A stretch of 41,711 nt of DNA from positions 1-41,711 of the forward strand of contig JAKOVI010000049.1 in the NCBI GenBank assembly GCA_029782135.1, given 5' to 3'. This document shows positions 8,373-17,501 of the stretch, piece by piece. Source of the stretch: Bacillota bacterium. GTDB lineage: Bacteria; Bacillota; UBA4882; UBA10575. The position numbers and the translations under genes were made by a program. How positions within the stretch are numbered: the first letter of the stretch is position 1; every line of letters begins with the position of its first letter. The notes under the pieces are model-generated. The model saw only the letters and a program-made list of their open reading frames with translations, searched no databases and was not told the origin of the DNA.

Positions 8373-9077
8373 ATGAAGACAGGGGATCCGTTACAAAAGA
8401 TACCGGAATTAGCGAATAAGCTGGGCATCTTCCAGGATAAACTTGCCATCCTCACCAGGGCGCTGGCCCATCGTTCCTATACGCACGAAACAGGGGGGGA
8501 ATCCAACGAACGTTTGGAGTTTTTAGGGGATTCCGTTCTCTCCCTGGTGATCAGTGAATATATCTACCAGCATTTCCCGCACAAGTCCGAGGGCGAACTT
8601 TCAAAATGGCGGGCCTACCTGGTCAGCGCCAAAACATTAGCGAAGATCGCCAAAAAAATCGAACTCGGTCAATATCTGTTATTAGGCCATGGTGAAGATA
8701 AGTATGGCGGGCGGGAACGCAGTTCCATCCTGGCTGATGCGCTGGAAGCGATGATCGCTGCCATTTACCTGGAATATGGTTGGGAAAAGGTGAAGGCGTT
8801 TATTCTTGAGCAATGGGAACCATACCTGACGTTGATGAATAAGTATAAACAACCGCTTGATCCGAAAACCCGTTTGCAGGAAGCCCTTCAAAGTAAAGGT
8901 TCCGCTCCCCAGTATCAATTACTCAAGATGGAGGGCCCCGACCACCTCCGGGTTTATACGATGGGGGTTTATGATCAGCAGCGGCTCATCGGGAAAGGAA
9001 GCGGCCAAAGCAAGAAACAGGCCGAGCAGGAAGCGGCCGAGGAAGCCCTGAAGTTTTTGGCGAAAAATTCAGAGTAA
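8373..9077 (+). CDS. rnc: ribonuclease III
   Basis: A 234-residue RNase III, the double-strand-specific endonuclease for rRNA processing and mRNA turnover. The catalytic signature NERLEFLGDSVL lies at residues 45-56 (Glu49 and Asp53 among the metal ligands). A second acidic cluster LADALEAMIAAIYLEYG is near 120-136. A dsRNA-binding domain occupies about 165-232 (DPKTRLQEALQ, GSGQSKKQAEQEAA). Its place between fabF and smc is the conserved Bacillota order, here interrupted by spoVS and a sigma gene. ATG with AGAAGG upstream. Confidence 0.96.
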   Translation: MKTGDPLQKIPELANKLGIFQDKLAILTRALAHRSYTHETGGESNERLEFLGDSVLSLVISEYIYQHFPHKSEGELSKWRAYLVSAKTLAKIAKKIELGQYLLLGHGEDKYGGRERSSILADALEAMIAAIYLEYGWEKVKAFILEQWEPYLTLMNKYKQPLDPKTRLQEALQSKGSAPQYQLLKMEGPDHLRVYTMGVYDQQRLIGKGSGQSKKQAEQEAAEEALKFLAKNSE

Positions 9078-9107
9078 GGAGGAATTTTGGTAAATAATTG
9101 GAAAGAA

Positions 9108-9136
9108 GAAGGAATTTTTGACTAATTGTGGAATGA
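9108..9136 (+). promoter_or_regulatory. SigH-type promoter for spoVS
   Basis: GAAGGAATT (9108-9116), an 11-bp spacer and GTGGAATGA (9128-9136) match the SigH consensus RNAGGAWWW-N11-12-RNNGAATWW at all but one position. The site is 54 bp upstream of spoVS, which is SigH-dependent in Bacillus subtilis. Confidence 0.65.
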
Positions 9137-9189
9137 TTATCTAGCTGTTATAAACCGATGAACATTTTTTTCATAGGAGGGTTAACTCT

Positions 9190-9450
9190 TTGGAGATCCT
9201 AAAAGTCTCAGCTGGCTCTAATCCTAAATCAGTTGCCAGGGCTTTGGCAGCGGTCATCCGTGAAAACACAAGTGTTGAACTTCAAGCGGTTGGAGCAGGC
9301 GCTGTTAACCAAAGCATCAAAGCGATCGCGATCGCCCGGGGCTATGTGGCACCCAATGGTATTAATCTGGTTTGTATTCCTGCTTTTTCGGAGATCATGA
9401 TTGACGGGGAGGAAAGAACGGCAATCAGGCTAATCGTCCAACCACGGTAG
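9190..9450 (+). CDS. spoVS: stage V sporulation protein S
   Basis: An 86-residue SpoVS, a small Alba-like protein needed for normal spore coat and core maturation in Bacillus. The whole sequence fits the family: MEILKVSAGSNPKSVARALA at the start, VGAGAVNQSIKAIAIARG in the middle and an IRLIV end. TTG start with GGAGGG 9 nt upstream. It has its own SigH-type promoter and its own terminator, so it is a single-gene unit inserted between rnc and smc. Confidence 0.95.
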   Translation: MEILKVSAGSNPKSVARALAAVIRENTSVELQAVGAGAVNQSIKAIAIARGYVAPNGINLVCIPAFSEIMIDGEERTAIRLIVQPR

Positions 9451-9455
9451 AACTG

Positions 9456-9478
9456 ACGCCCGGATGGGCGTTTTTTTT
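9456..9478 (+). terminator. rho-independent terminator after spoVS
   Basis: ACGCCC (9456-9461), loop GGAT and GGGCGT (9466-9471) are followed by eight T residues (9471-9478). Confidence 0.92.
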
Positions 9479-9555
9479 ATGCCGGTGCATAAACAGGACA
9501 AACCAGCCATATAAATTGATCAGGACTGAACTTTAACGGTAGGGGGTGTACAAGT

Positions 9556-10242
9556 TTGACCACTCCAAACCAGAAAAGAGATCTCGAACTGCTGGAACGG
9601 ATTAGGAAGGGACGGGACGCAGCGGCCAAAGAAGAACTGGTTGGTAAGTATCTGCCAATGGTCAGATATATCGTCCAAAAAAAATATAACCAGCGCGGCG
9701 AATTTGATGATTTAGTGCAAGAAGGTTCGATCAGCCTCTTGAAGGCGATAGATAATTACAATGGCGAACAGTATACAATCAAGTTTAGCACTTTTGCTTA
9801 CCTCTGTATCTTAAGGAAGATTATCAATATCCAAAAGTACTTCTCAACGGTTAAGCAGCAACTTAACAATAATGCGCTCTCTTTAAACCGGCCGGCGGAG
9901 GACGATGAGGCCCGCTCCTTACTGGAACTGATCGGGGATCAGACAGCGGATCCCCTGGAGGAAGTTCTTGAAAAGTTATCGCGCAAGCATTTATTACGGG
10001 TACTTGAGGCCTATCTTTCACCGGTGGAATACCGGGTTTTCTTATTGTATCTTCAAGGGATGAACTGCCGTGAGATTAGTGAGCGCTTGCATTTGGGGAA
10101 AAAAGTGGTCGATAATGCGCGCACCCGGGCACGGTATAAACTTCGCAAATTAGTGGAAGAGTATGGCTCGCTATCGAGCCGGTATCTTCCCTTACAGTCC
10201 CGAAACCGGGCAGATTTGACCACCAAGGTTAATGTGGGTTAA
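9556..10242 (+). CDS. SigH-like RNA polymerase sigma factor
   Basis: A 228-residue sigma-70 family protein with regions 2 and 4. Region 2 includes FDDLVQEGSISLLKAIDNY near residues 50-68 and the promoter-melting segment KFSTFAYLCILRKIINIQKY. The middle SLNRPAEDDEARSLLELI parallels SigH (SLDKPIYDEESDRTLLDVI). Region 4 is SPVEYRVFLLYLQGMNCREISERL with a helix-turn-helix. SigH drives entry into sporulation and competence. TTG start with AGGGGGTG 8 nt upstream. The position directly behind spoVS, itself preceded by a SigH-type promoter, is suggestive. Whether this is the main SigH or a paralogue cannot be decided here. Confidence 0.75.
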   Translation: MTTPNQKRDLELLERIRKGRDAAAKEELVGKYLPMVRYIVQKKYNQRGEFDDLVQEGSISLLKAIDNYNGEQYTIKFSTFAYLCILRKIINIQKYFSTVKQQLNNNALSLNRPAEDDEARSLLELIGDQTADPLEEVLEKLSRKHLLRVLEAYLSPVEYRVFLLYLQGMNCREISERLHLGKKVVDNARTRARYKLRKLVEEYGSLSSRYLPLQSRNRADLTTKVNVG

Positions 10243-10274
10243 GAGATAAAAATATAAAACAGAATTTTTCAAAC

Positions 10275-10299
10275 AACCCTGGAGATCCGGGGTTTTTTT
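10275..10299 (+). terminator. rho-independent terminator after sigma factor gene
   Basis: AACCCTGG (10275-10282) pairs with CCGGGGTT (10287-10294, one G-T pair) across loop AGAT, followed by seven T residues. Confidence 0.9.
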
Positions 10300-10421
10300 G
10301 TTACCGGCAATTACTTTTGGCACAATCATGGGCCTACGGCTAATGTAATTTTACGCAATATATGGTAAAATAAATTGAATTAGATGAGAGATCACAGATT
10401 TTCGAAGCAGGAGGGGCACGT

Positions 10422-13400
10422 GTGCAGCTGAAACGTCTGGAAATTCATGGGTTTAAATCGTTTGCCGACCGGACTGTATTGTCGTTTCAACCGGGAATTA
10501 CCGCCATAGTTGGACCAAACGGGAGTGGAAAAAGTAATATTGCCGACAGTCTCCGCTGGGTGATGGGGGAAAACAACCTGCGCAATCTCCGGGGGTCCAA
10601 GTTTGATGACATCATCTTTGCCGGCAGTGAAACACGGAAGCCCTTAGGGATGGCCGATGTTACTTTGGTTTTGGATAATACGGATGGGACATTGCCTTTA
10701 GAATATACCGAGGTGGCGGTGGCCAGGAGGGTCTACCGGTCCGGGGAGAGTGAATTTTTAATCAACCGTTCTCCGGTTCGGCTCAAAGACATCCAGGAGC
10801 TTTTCTTTGATACCGGCTTGGGCAAAGAAGCCTATTCGGTGATCAGCCAGGGGAAGATCGATGCGATCCTCTCCCTCCGCCCCGAAGAGCGGCGCAGTGT
10901 TTTTGAAGAAGCGGCCGGTGTTATGCGCTATAAAGTCAAAAAAAGCTTGACCATGAAAAAACTGGCAGAGACGGAGAACAATATTCTCCGGATTCAAGAT
11001 TTATTACAAGAACTGGCGGGACAGTTGGGACCATTAGCGGAGCAAGCCGCTAAGGCCGAGGAATATCTAGCGCTCCAGACGGAACTCCGCCGTTTGGAGA
11101 TTAACCATTTCAATATGGAGCTCACCGGAATTAAACTGAAGTTGCAACAGTTGGAAGCGGAACAAACACGTAAAAACCAAGAACTCGCCGCTTTGAAAGC
11201 AGAAGAAGAGAACTTAACCCAGGAAGCGCATTCCGTCAAAACCCGCGTCAGCCAGATGGAAGTCGAGATCGGCGCTAAACAGCAACAGTTGTTGGAAGAA
11301 ACAACACAGCGGGAACGCGCTTTAGGTGAGTTGAACCTTTTTGCGGAAAGAAAGCGGGCGTTGGAACTTCGCCTGCAAGAACTGGAAACGCTGATCGCCC
11401 AGCAGAGCGCGAAAGCGCGCGATCTTGAGGAGAAAAAAGAAATGCTAGCCCGGGTGACCGCCGAGGTTGAACGGGAAAAAGAACGGCTGGCCGCCGAGGT
11501 TAACCAAATAAAGGAATTAATCGTTGCGAAGGAAGAGAAGATCAAGACGGTCCGGGTAGAGCTTAACGCCAAGAAACAGCAGTTTTCCGGGCAATTAAAC
11601 CAGGTTTCCCTCTTGAAACAGAAGATCGGCGAGAGCAACGTCCAAAAGGACGTGCGGAGCGAAAAAGAGACCGAGATCCGAGAGGAATTAACGGAACTCC
11701 AACGGGAACTGGCGGAAAAAGCGGAACGGATTAAAGAGGGCCGGGAACGCGTCCAAGGGCTCCAGCAACAGTTGGCGGCCATCACTGCGCAAGAAAAAAC
11801 GCTGGCGGAAGAGGTGAATAAATACCGGACCTACCTTGCGCGCCAAGTCGAAAATAACCAGGAACTACGGGCGCGGCTTCATGGTTTGGAATCAAAACTG
11901 GCCCTCCTGACCGAGATGGAGCGGAGCCACCAAGGTTACTACCAAGGGGTAAAAGCTTTGCTTGAAGCCAAAAAGGAACCTTTCCACCGCGAAATTCACG
12001 GGATCGTCGCGGATCTGATTAAAGCGGAGCGCGGGTTTGAGCTGGCGCTCGACGTCGCGCTGGGTGCCGCCCAGCAGTATTTGGTCATTACCCACGATCG
12101 CGATGCCCGGCAGGCGATCGCCTATTTAAAAAGAAATTCCTTAGGGCGGGCAACTTTTTTACCGCTCAATCTGATTGATGAAAAAACGGACCGGTTGGCG
12201 GAGGTTAAAAATATCTTAGCAAAATATAACGCCCGGCCGGCGACGGAAGTAGTCTTCTATGATCAGCGTTACGCCGCCATTATCAATCACCTTTTGCGGG
12301 GGACGATCATTGCGCCGGACCTGAAAACCGCGGTGGAGATCACTGAACAGACCGGAAAACGGTTTCGCCTGGTGACGGTTGAAGGGGATGTGATTGCACC
12401 GGGGGGAGCGATCACCGGGGGCAATATCGAACGCCACCAGGTTGGCCTCTTAAGCAGAAAAGGGGAGATCGCCCGGCTGCAACAGGAGAAAGAAGACCTC
12501 CTTGCGTTCATGAATAAAGGCTTGACCGAGGAAAAGAAGTATGAAGAGGCGATTGACCGGTTGAGCAAAGCAATCGAGGAACAGAAAACTTTGCGCGGGA
12601 CGGTCAATCTTGATCTGAACTCCGCCTTAAAAGATCTGGAAGTTTTTCTGGCGCAGGAACAAGGCCTCCGTGAACGCCGGGAAAAGCTTCAACAAATCCT
12701 CGTCAAGTTGGAAGAGGAGAGTTCCCGCCAGCAGTCGGCGGTGAACAGTCTGGAGGAGAAGCTGAAACAGGAAGAAGCGGCTTTGGAATATACTACCGGT
12801 GAGATTAATGCGCTGGAAGAGTGGGAAACTAAACTGATGGAGGAACGGGAACAGGATCTGCGCGTCCTTTCCGAGGTTTCTTCGCAACTCGCCGGGATTA
12901 CCCAGGAGTGGCAAGGGAAAATGGAGAATCTGCAAGGGTTTGCCAATACTCTCTCCGAGCTGTCCGGGGAGCTCAGCAAGCGCCAGCTTGAACTGGACCA
13001 AGCCCGGAAAGAGATGGCAAGCCTCGTCGAGCAGAAAGCGTACTTGGAAAGCAAAGTGCAGACGACCACCAGAGAACAGGTTGCCCATGAGGCGGAGATC
13101 CAAAACCTAAGAACATCCTGGCAGGAAGCGCTTTCCCTCCTCAATCAGCTTGAAGAAGAACTGCGCGACCGGCAAAGAAAGAGTGGGGAAATCGTGGCGG
13201 AATTGCACCGCCTTGAGCTCCAGTTGAACAGGTTAAGAATGAACGAAGAGAATATCGTGGCGAATTTAAGCGAAGCCTATGGCGATGACTGGGCGGCGGA
13301 GGCGACCCCTACCTGGCAAGCCCCACCCCATCCGAAACTGGAGATTACGCGTTACAAAATGAAGATGAAGGAGCTTGAACCGGTTAATCTGCAGGCGATC

Positions 13401-13979
13401 AATGAATACCGGGCGTTAAAGGAAAGGGTGGATTTCCTTTCCCAGCAAATCACCGATCTGACGGAAGCAAGGGAATCGCTGGAGAAAGTGATCACGGAGA
13501 TTGAAAAGACCATTAAAAAAAGGTTTACGGAAACTTTTTATCAAGTCAGGAAAGAATTTATCAAACTATTCGAAGAACTGTTTGACGGCGGGAAGGCCGA
13601 TTTGGAGCTGATGGACCCGGAAAATCCCTTAGAATCGGGGATCGAGGTGTTGGCCCAACCGCCCGGGAAGCGGTTGCAGAATCTTTCCCTCTTATCCGGC
13701 GGTGAACGGGCGATGACAGCAATTGCCCTGCTCTTCGCTATCCTGCGGGTCAAACCTTCACCGTTTTGTATCTTGGATGAAATTGATGCCACCCTTGATG
13801 ATGTCAACGTTAAACGCTTTACCGAATTACTGAAGATTTTCAGTAAGGAACTGCAGTTTGTCGTGATCACCCATCGCCGGCGGACGATGGAAGTAGCCGA
13901 TGCCCTTTACGGGGTAACGATGGAGGAGAAGGGGATCAGCAAAATGATCTCGCTCGAGCTGAAGCAAGCAGCAGGCTAA
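10422..13979 (+). CDS. smc: chromosome segregation protein SMC
   Basis: A 1185-residue SMC ATPase, the core of the bacterial condensin with ScpA and ScpB. The Walker A motif GPNGSGKSN is at residues 31-39. Two long coiled-coil arms flank a hinge at about 500-680 (GIVADLIKAERGFELALDVALG, GGAITGGN). The ABC signature LSGGERAMTA is near 1091 and Walker B FCILDEIDATLDD near 1116-1127. Normal length. GTG start with GGAGGGG upstream. ftsY follows after 12 nt, as in many Bacillota. Confidence 0.97.
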   Translation: MQLKRLEIHGFKSFADRTVLSFQPGITAIVGPNGSGKSNIADSLRWVMGENNLRNLRGSKFDDIIFAGSETRKPLGMADVTLVLDNTDGTLPLEYTEVAVARRVYRSGESEFLINRSPVRLKDIQELFFDTGLGKEAYSVISQGKIDAILSLRPEERRSVFEEAAGVMRYKVKKSLTMKKLAETENNILRIQDLLQELAGQLGPLAEQAAKAEEYLALQTELRRLEINHFNMELTGIKLKLQQLEAEQTRKNQELAALKAEEENLTQEAHSVKTRVSQMEVEIGAKQQQLLEETTQRERALGELNLFAERKRALELRLQELETLIAQQSAKARDLEEKKEMLARVTAEVEREKERLAAEVNQIKELIVAKEEKIKTVRVELNAKKQQFSGQLNQVSLLKQKIGESNVQKDVRSEKETEIREELTELQRELAEKAERIKEGRERVQGLQQQLAAITAQEKTLAEEVNKYRTYLARQVENNQELRARLHGLESKLALLTEMERSHQGYYQGVKALLEAKKEPFHREIHGIVADLIKAERGFELALDVALGAAQQYLVITHDRDARQAIAYLKRNSLGRATFLPLNLIDEKTDRLAEVKNILAKYNARPATEVVFYDQRYAAIINHLLRGTIIAPDLKTAVEITEQTGKRFRLVTVEGDVIAPGGAITGGNIERHQVGLLSRKGEIARLQQEKEDLLAFMNKGLTEEKKYEEAIDRLSKAIEEQKTLRGTVNLDLNSALKDLEVFLAQEQGLRERREKLQQILVKLEEESSRQQSAVNSLEEKLKQEEAALEYTTGEINALEEWETKLMEEREQDLRVLSEVSSQLAGITQEWQGKMENLQGFANTLSELSGELSKRQLELDQARKEMASLVEQKAYLESKVQTTTREQVAHEAEIQNLRTSWQEALSLLNQLEEELRDRQRKSGEIVAELHRLELQLNRLRMNEENIVANLSEAYGDDWAAEATPTWQAPPHPKLEITRYKMKMKELEPVNLQAINEYRALKERVDFLSQQITDLTEARESLEKVITEIEKTIKKRFTETFYQVRKEFIKLFEELFDGGKADLELMDPENPLESGIEVLAQPPGKRLQNLSLLSGGERAMTAIALLFAILRVKPSPFCILDEIDATLDDVNVKRFTELLKIFSKELQFVVITHRRRTMEVADALYGVTMEEKGISKMISLELKQAAG

Positions 13980-13991
13980 GGAGGAACATTA

Positions 13992-14915
13992 ATGGCCGGG
14001 GGATTTGTTTCGCGTCTCAAAACAAGTTTAAGCAAGACCAGACAAAAATTGTTGGCCCCACTGGAAGAAGCGGTTCTCTTCCATAAAAAAATCAGTCCCG
14101 AATTCTATGAGGAACTCGAAGAGATTCTGATTATGGCGGATGTCGGTTATCCGACGACCGCCTTGCTTTTGGAACGCCTGAAAGAACGGGTTAAACAGGA
14201 AAAGGTTGACCAGACCGGGAAAGTCAAAGCCTATCTCCGGGAAATAATGATTGACCTCTTGACTGTTCCGGTTCCTACTGGGCTCGAGGCGGAAGAACCG
14301 CTCGCCCTCTTGGTGGTAGGGGTAAACGGGGTCGGGAAGACCACCTCGATTGCGAAGTTGACAGAGTATTATAAACAGCAGGGGAAATCCTGCCTCTTGG
14401 TGGCGGGGGATACTTTCCGGGCGGCTGCGATCGACCAGTTGGCGATCTGGAGTGAACGCCTGGGGGTAACGTTGATCCGTCACCAAGCCGGCGCCGATCC
14501 GGGAGCGGTGGCGTTTGACGGGATTACGGCCGCGAATGCACGAAAGATTGATGTGGCGATCTTTGATACCGCCGGCCGCCTGCATACCAAGGTCAATTTA
14601 ATGTCGGAACTGCAAAAGATTAAGCGTGTGGTCAACCAAAACAGCGGGGGAAGAAAACTCTTAACCCTCTTGGTTCTGGATGCGACGACCGGTCAAAATG
14701 CGCTTTCCCAGGTCCGTACCTTCCACGAGGCGGTGGGCGTTGACGGAATCATCCTGACGAAGTTGGACGGGACCGCCAGGGGCGGAGTCGTCCTGGCGAT
14801 CACTGCCGAACTGGGACTCCCCCTCCTCTGGTTGGGAGTCGGGGAAAAGGTGGACGATCTGAAGCGCTTCGATCCGGAGGAGTTTGTCACGTCCTTGTTT
14901 GCCAGTGAAGACTGA
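13992..14915 (+). CDS. ftsY: signal recognition particle receptor FtsY
   Basis: A 307-residue SRP receptor GTPase that docks ribosome-nascent-chain complexes at the membrane. A short N domain is followed by G1 GVNGVGKTT (residues 110-118), DTAGRLH, TKLDGTARGG and the closing GVGEKVDDLKRFDPEEF. There is no acidic A domain, as is usual in Gram-positive relatives. AAGGAGG precedes the ATG. It is cotranscribed with smc. ffh, often next to ftsY, is not here. The gene converges on the minus-strand DUF4363 gene only 9 nt away, with no clear terminator. Confidence 0.96.
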   Translation: MAGGFVSRLKTSLSKTRQKLLAPLEEAVLFHKKISPEFYEELEEILIMADVGYPTTALLLERLKERVKQEKVDQTGKVKAYLREIMIDLLTVPVPTGLEAEEPLALLVVGVNGVGKTTSIAKLTEYYKQQGKSCLLVAGDTFRAAAIDQLAIWSERLGVTLIRHQAGADPGAVAFDGITAANARKIDVAIFDTAGRLHTKVNLMSELQKIKRVVNQNSGGRKLLTLLVLDATTGQNALSQVRTFHEAVGVDGIILTKLDGTARGGVVLAITAELGLPLLWLGVGEKVDDLKRFDPEEFVTSLFASED

Positions 14916-14924
14916 CGATCGGCC

Positions 14925-15305
14925 TTAAAAGATATTTTCCAAATTGAGGCGTAACTGATCCGGGATCCGGTGAATCGTCTGTTTCATTTCGGCGATCCCG
15001 CTGAGAGCGAGAATATAGGCCTTATTGGCCAGGTAAGATTTGGTGCGGGCGAGATAAAGCTCAAAGTCGTCCAGATCATGGTGGTCAGTGAGCAAAACCC
15101 AGAACCGCCTTGCCGAGAGCCAGAGCTGGTTAATCCGCGCGAGCTGCCGGTCGATCTCGGCAGTTTTTCCCTCTTGCAGACAGGTCGCCAGGTTTTCCAG
15201 TTCGGAAAGGATCGACTCAGCCTGTCTGGCGATTAAGGTTTCCGAGTACCAACCTAACCCTAGGAAAAGCAGGGTGAGTAGAACGATGGCGATCGATAGT
15301 TTCAC
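14925..15305 (-). CDS. DUF4363 family membrane-anchored protein
   Basis: A 126-residue protein with an N-terminal membrane helix or uncleaved signal (residues 3-19) and a helical exterior part rich in charged residues. It matches the DUF4363 family, which is commonly encoded just after DUF421 genes in Bacillota. Function unknown. GTG start at 15305 with GAGGG 7 nt upstream. It lies 26 nt downstream of the DUF421 gene on the same strand and is probably cotranscribed with it. Confidence 0.75.
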   Translation of the reverse strand: MKLSIAIVLLTLLFLGLGWYSETLIARQAESILSELENLATCLQEGKTAEIDRQLARINQLWLSARRFWVLLTDHHDLDDFELYLARTKSYLANKAYILALSGIAEMKQTIHRIPDQLRLNLENIF

Positions 15306-15331
15306 TCGTTTTCCCTCTGCATTGATCTGTT

Positions 15332-16042
15332 TTATTTTATTTTCTTTACTTTTGGGGGTCCTTGCTTAAGTTGGAAATACAACCGGCCTTCTGTATCAAG
15401 CATGGCGATTAAGACGGACTTCAGTTCAGGAACACCGTGCTTTTCCAGTTCCTGACGCAACCATGCTTCGGAACGTCCGGTTTTGACCAGGTTCTTCTCT
15501 TGAAGGTGGCCGTCTAAAATCAAAGGAGTTGGCAGCCGTTCACTGGGCGGTTTCAGTTGCAGATCCTCCCGGGTGACCGGCTTTTTAATTGATTTGGGAA
15601 AAATGGTTAAACTGCCGTTGGTTTCCAAGATGGCGAATTCAACATCGGTGAGGTTAAAATAGCCTTGCGCCCTCAATTGCTCCAAGAGATCATTCAAATG
15701 GTAGAGGTTTTTCTGCATCTCTTCCCAATTGATCATACCATTTTCGATGATGAGACTGGGTTTCCCACAGAGGATCTGCCGGAAGCGTTGGCTTTTCAGG
15801 GTAAAAAAGGAGAGGGCAACTTGGGCCAGGAGCAGTGTTAAAATGGGAATTACCCCATTCAAGAGCGCTAAGCCGCGGTCTTGCATTGGCACAGCCACCA
15901 GATCGGCGATCATAATTGTGATCACAAATTCATAGGGTTGTAACTGCCCAATCTGCCGTTTTCCCATTAAACGGGTGACCGTGACCACCAACAGATAGAG
16001 GAAGAGCGTACGAAAGAAAAGAACCAGCATTTTAACTTCCAA
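15332..16042 (-). CDS. DUF421 (YetF/YrbG-like) membrane protein
   Basis: A 236-residue DUF421 protein with three N-terminal transmembrane helices (about 5-22, 35-55, 60-78). The family motif RLMGKRQIGQLQPYEFVITIMIAD begins near residue 24. A cytoplasmic domain follows (KPSLIIENG, then DVEFAILETNGSLTIFPKS). YetF-type proteins are linked to sporulation and membrane physiology, but the molecular role is unknown. The start is uncertain: TTG at 16042 lies only 2 nt from AAGGAG, while ATG at 16030 lies 14 nt from it but 5 nt from GGAAG. It forms a conserved pair with the downstream DUF4363 gene. Confidence 0.85.
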   Translation of the reverse strand: MEVKMLVLFFRTLFLYLLVVTVTRLMGKRQIGQLQPYEFVITIMIADLVAVPMQDRGLALLNGVIPILTLLLAQVALSFFTLKSQRFRQILCGKPSLIIENGMINWEEMQKNLYHLNDLLEQLRAQGYFNLTDVEFAILETNGSLTIFPKSIKKPVTREDLQLKPPSERLPTPLILDGHLQEKNLVKTGRSEAWLRQELEKHGVPELKSVLIAMLDTEGRLYFQLKQGPPKVKKIK

Positions 16043-16147
16043 ATCTCCTTCGTCAGTCTCTTATATTATGTGCTGCGGTTTTCGATCTATGCAGAGGGTG
16101 TTTTCGCCGCGTATACTATATACTTGTTTCATGGGTGATTATATTTA

Positions 16148-16176
16148 TTGACTTTGCCGGATGAATTATTTATTCT
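16148..16176 (+). promoter_or_regulatory. candidate sigma-A promoter for gdhA
   Basis: TTGACT (16148-16153) and TATTCT (16171-16176) are 17 bp apart, about 80 bp upstream of the gdhA start. The leader downstream contains two copies of ATATTCATCA. Confidence 0.55.
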
Positions 16177-16194
16177 TAAATTATGCATTTTTAA

Positions 16195-16237
16195 ATATTC
16201 ATCAGGAGAATCCCCAGGTAAATAAGGATATTCATCA
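16195..16237 (+). repeat. direct repeat ATATTCATCA in gdhA leader
   Basis: The 10-mer occurs at 16195-16204 and 16228-16237, 33 bp apart start to start (about three helical turns), between the promoter and the gdhA Shine-Dalgarno sequence. It could be a regulator site or simply AT-rich similarity. Confidence 0.4.
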
Positions 16238-16256
16238 AAAATGGAGGTTGACAAAG

Positions 16257-17501
16257 ATGGAAGTAAATCCCTTAGCCGTCGCCCAGCAACAACTGGATAT
16301 GGCGGCGGAAAAACTTCAACTTGATCCCAAGATCCATGCCATCCTACGTGAACCGATGCGGGTTATGGAAGTGAATGTCCCGGTCAAGATGGATGATGGC
16401 ACGGTGCGAGTCTTTAAAGGATACCGGTCGCAGCATAATGATGCGATTGGACCGGCGAAGGGCGGAATCCGGTTTCATCCGGACGTGACGATGGATGAGG
16501 TTAAAGCCCTTTCGATGTGGATGACCTTTAAATGCGGTGTTTTGGGACTGCCCTACGGCGGGGGAAAAGGCGGGGTGGTTGTTGATCCCAAAACACTTTC
16601 CCAAGCTGAACTTGAACGTTTAAGCCGGGCATATATCGCGGCGATTGCTCCGATTGTTGGCCCGGAGAAGGATATTCCGGCGCCTGATGTGAATACCAAT
16701 TCACAGATTATGGCCTGGATGATGGATGAATTCAGCAAGGTCAAAGGCGGGGTAACATCTCCGGGTGTGGTGACCGGGAAACCAATTATTGTTGGCGGTT
16801 CGCTCGGCCGGACAGAGGCCACGGGACGCGGGTGTGCGATTATTATCCGCGAAGCGGCAAAACGTTTAGGCATTAAATTGCAAGGGGCAACCGCGGCGGT
16901 GCAAGGTTTCGGTAATGTCGGGAGCGCTACGGCGCAGTTTTTAGCCCAGGCAGGCGTAAAAATTATTGCGGTTACCAAAAGCGACGGGGGGATTGTTAAG
17001 CACGACGGGATCGATCCCGACGCCTTGCTGGAGTTCAGGAAAAAAACCGGGAATATTAAAGGTTTTCCGGGAAGCAGCCCAATCAGCAATGCCGAGTTGC
17101 TGACTTTGGACTGTGATATCCTGGTCCTGGCGGCTTTGGAGAACCAAATTACCAAAGAAAATGCCGGTCAGGTGAGAGCGAGACTGATCGCGGAAGGCGC
17201 GAACGGGCCGACTACCCCGGAGGCCGATGCAATCCTGGCGCAAAGGGGAATAACCCTGGCTCCGGATATTTTGGTGAATGCCGGCGGCGTCACCGTCTCT
17301 TACTTTGAATGGGTACAAAACCTCATGAACTATTACTGGACGGCTGAAGAAGTGAATTCCCGTCTGGAACGGAAAATGGTCGAAGCTTTTGAAGCCGTTT
17401 ATGAAATGAGCCAAAAATACCAGGTTACTTTGCGGATGGCGGCTTATATGGTTTCCATAGCGCGCTTGGCGGAAGCCATTAAGGCCCGCGGTTGGGTTTA
17501 G
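16257..17501 (+). CDS. gdhA: glutamate dehydrogenase (GudB/RocG type)
   Basis: A 414-residue Glu/Leu/Phe/Val dehydrogenase interconverting glutamate with 2-oxoglutarate and ammonia. It is close to B. subtilis GudB along its whole length: GYRSQHNDAIGPAKGGIRFH (residues 56-75), PYGGGKGG with Lys104, PAPDVNTNSQ with Asp144, the Rossmann motif QGFGNVGS, and AGGVTVSYFEWVQN near the end. An upstream ATG at 16161 would add 32 atypical residues. ATG at 16257, with GGAGG 9 nt upstream, gives the family N-terminus. The neighbouring NfnAB suggests a link to NADPH supply, but coenzyme preference cannot be read with certainty. A single-gene unit with its own promoter and terminator. Confidence 0.95.
   Translation: MEVNPLAVAQQQLDMAAEKLQLDPKIHAILREPMRVMEVNVPVKMDDGTVRVFKGYRSQHNDAIGPAKGGIRFHPDVTMDEVKALSMWMTFKCGVLGLPYGGGKGGVVVDPKTLSQAELERLSRAYIAAIAPIVGPEKDIPAPDVNTNSQIMAWMMDEFSKVKGGVTSPGVVTGKPIIVGGSLGRTEATGRGCAIIIREAAKRLGIKLQGATAAVQGFGNVGSATAQFLAQAGVKIIAVTKSDGGIVKHDGIDPDALLEFRKKTGNIKGFPGSSPISNAELLTLDCDILVLAALENQITKENAGQVRARLIAEGANGPTTPEADAILAQRGITLAPDILVNAGGVTVSYFEWVQNLMNYYWTAEEVNSRLERKMVEAFEAVYEMSQKYQVTLRMAAYMVSIARLAEAIKARGWV

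Noticed and set aside
10994-11785. Long minus-strand frame (263 codons) opposite smc
   Set aside because: It is antisense to the coiled-coil arm of smc, is Ser/Arg-rich low-complexity, and has no supporting ribosome-binding site; a shadow frame.
16553-17155. Minus-strand frame of 200 codons opposite gdhA
   Set aside because: Mirrors the strongly conserved gdhA coding sequence and resembles no protein family.
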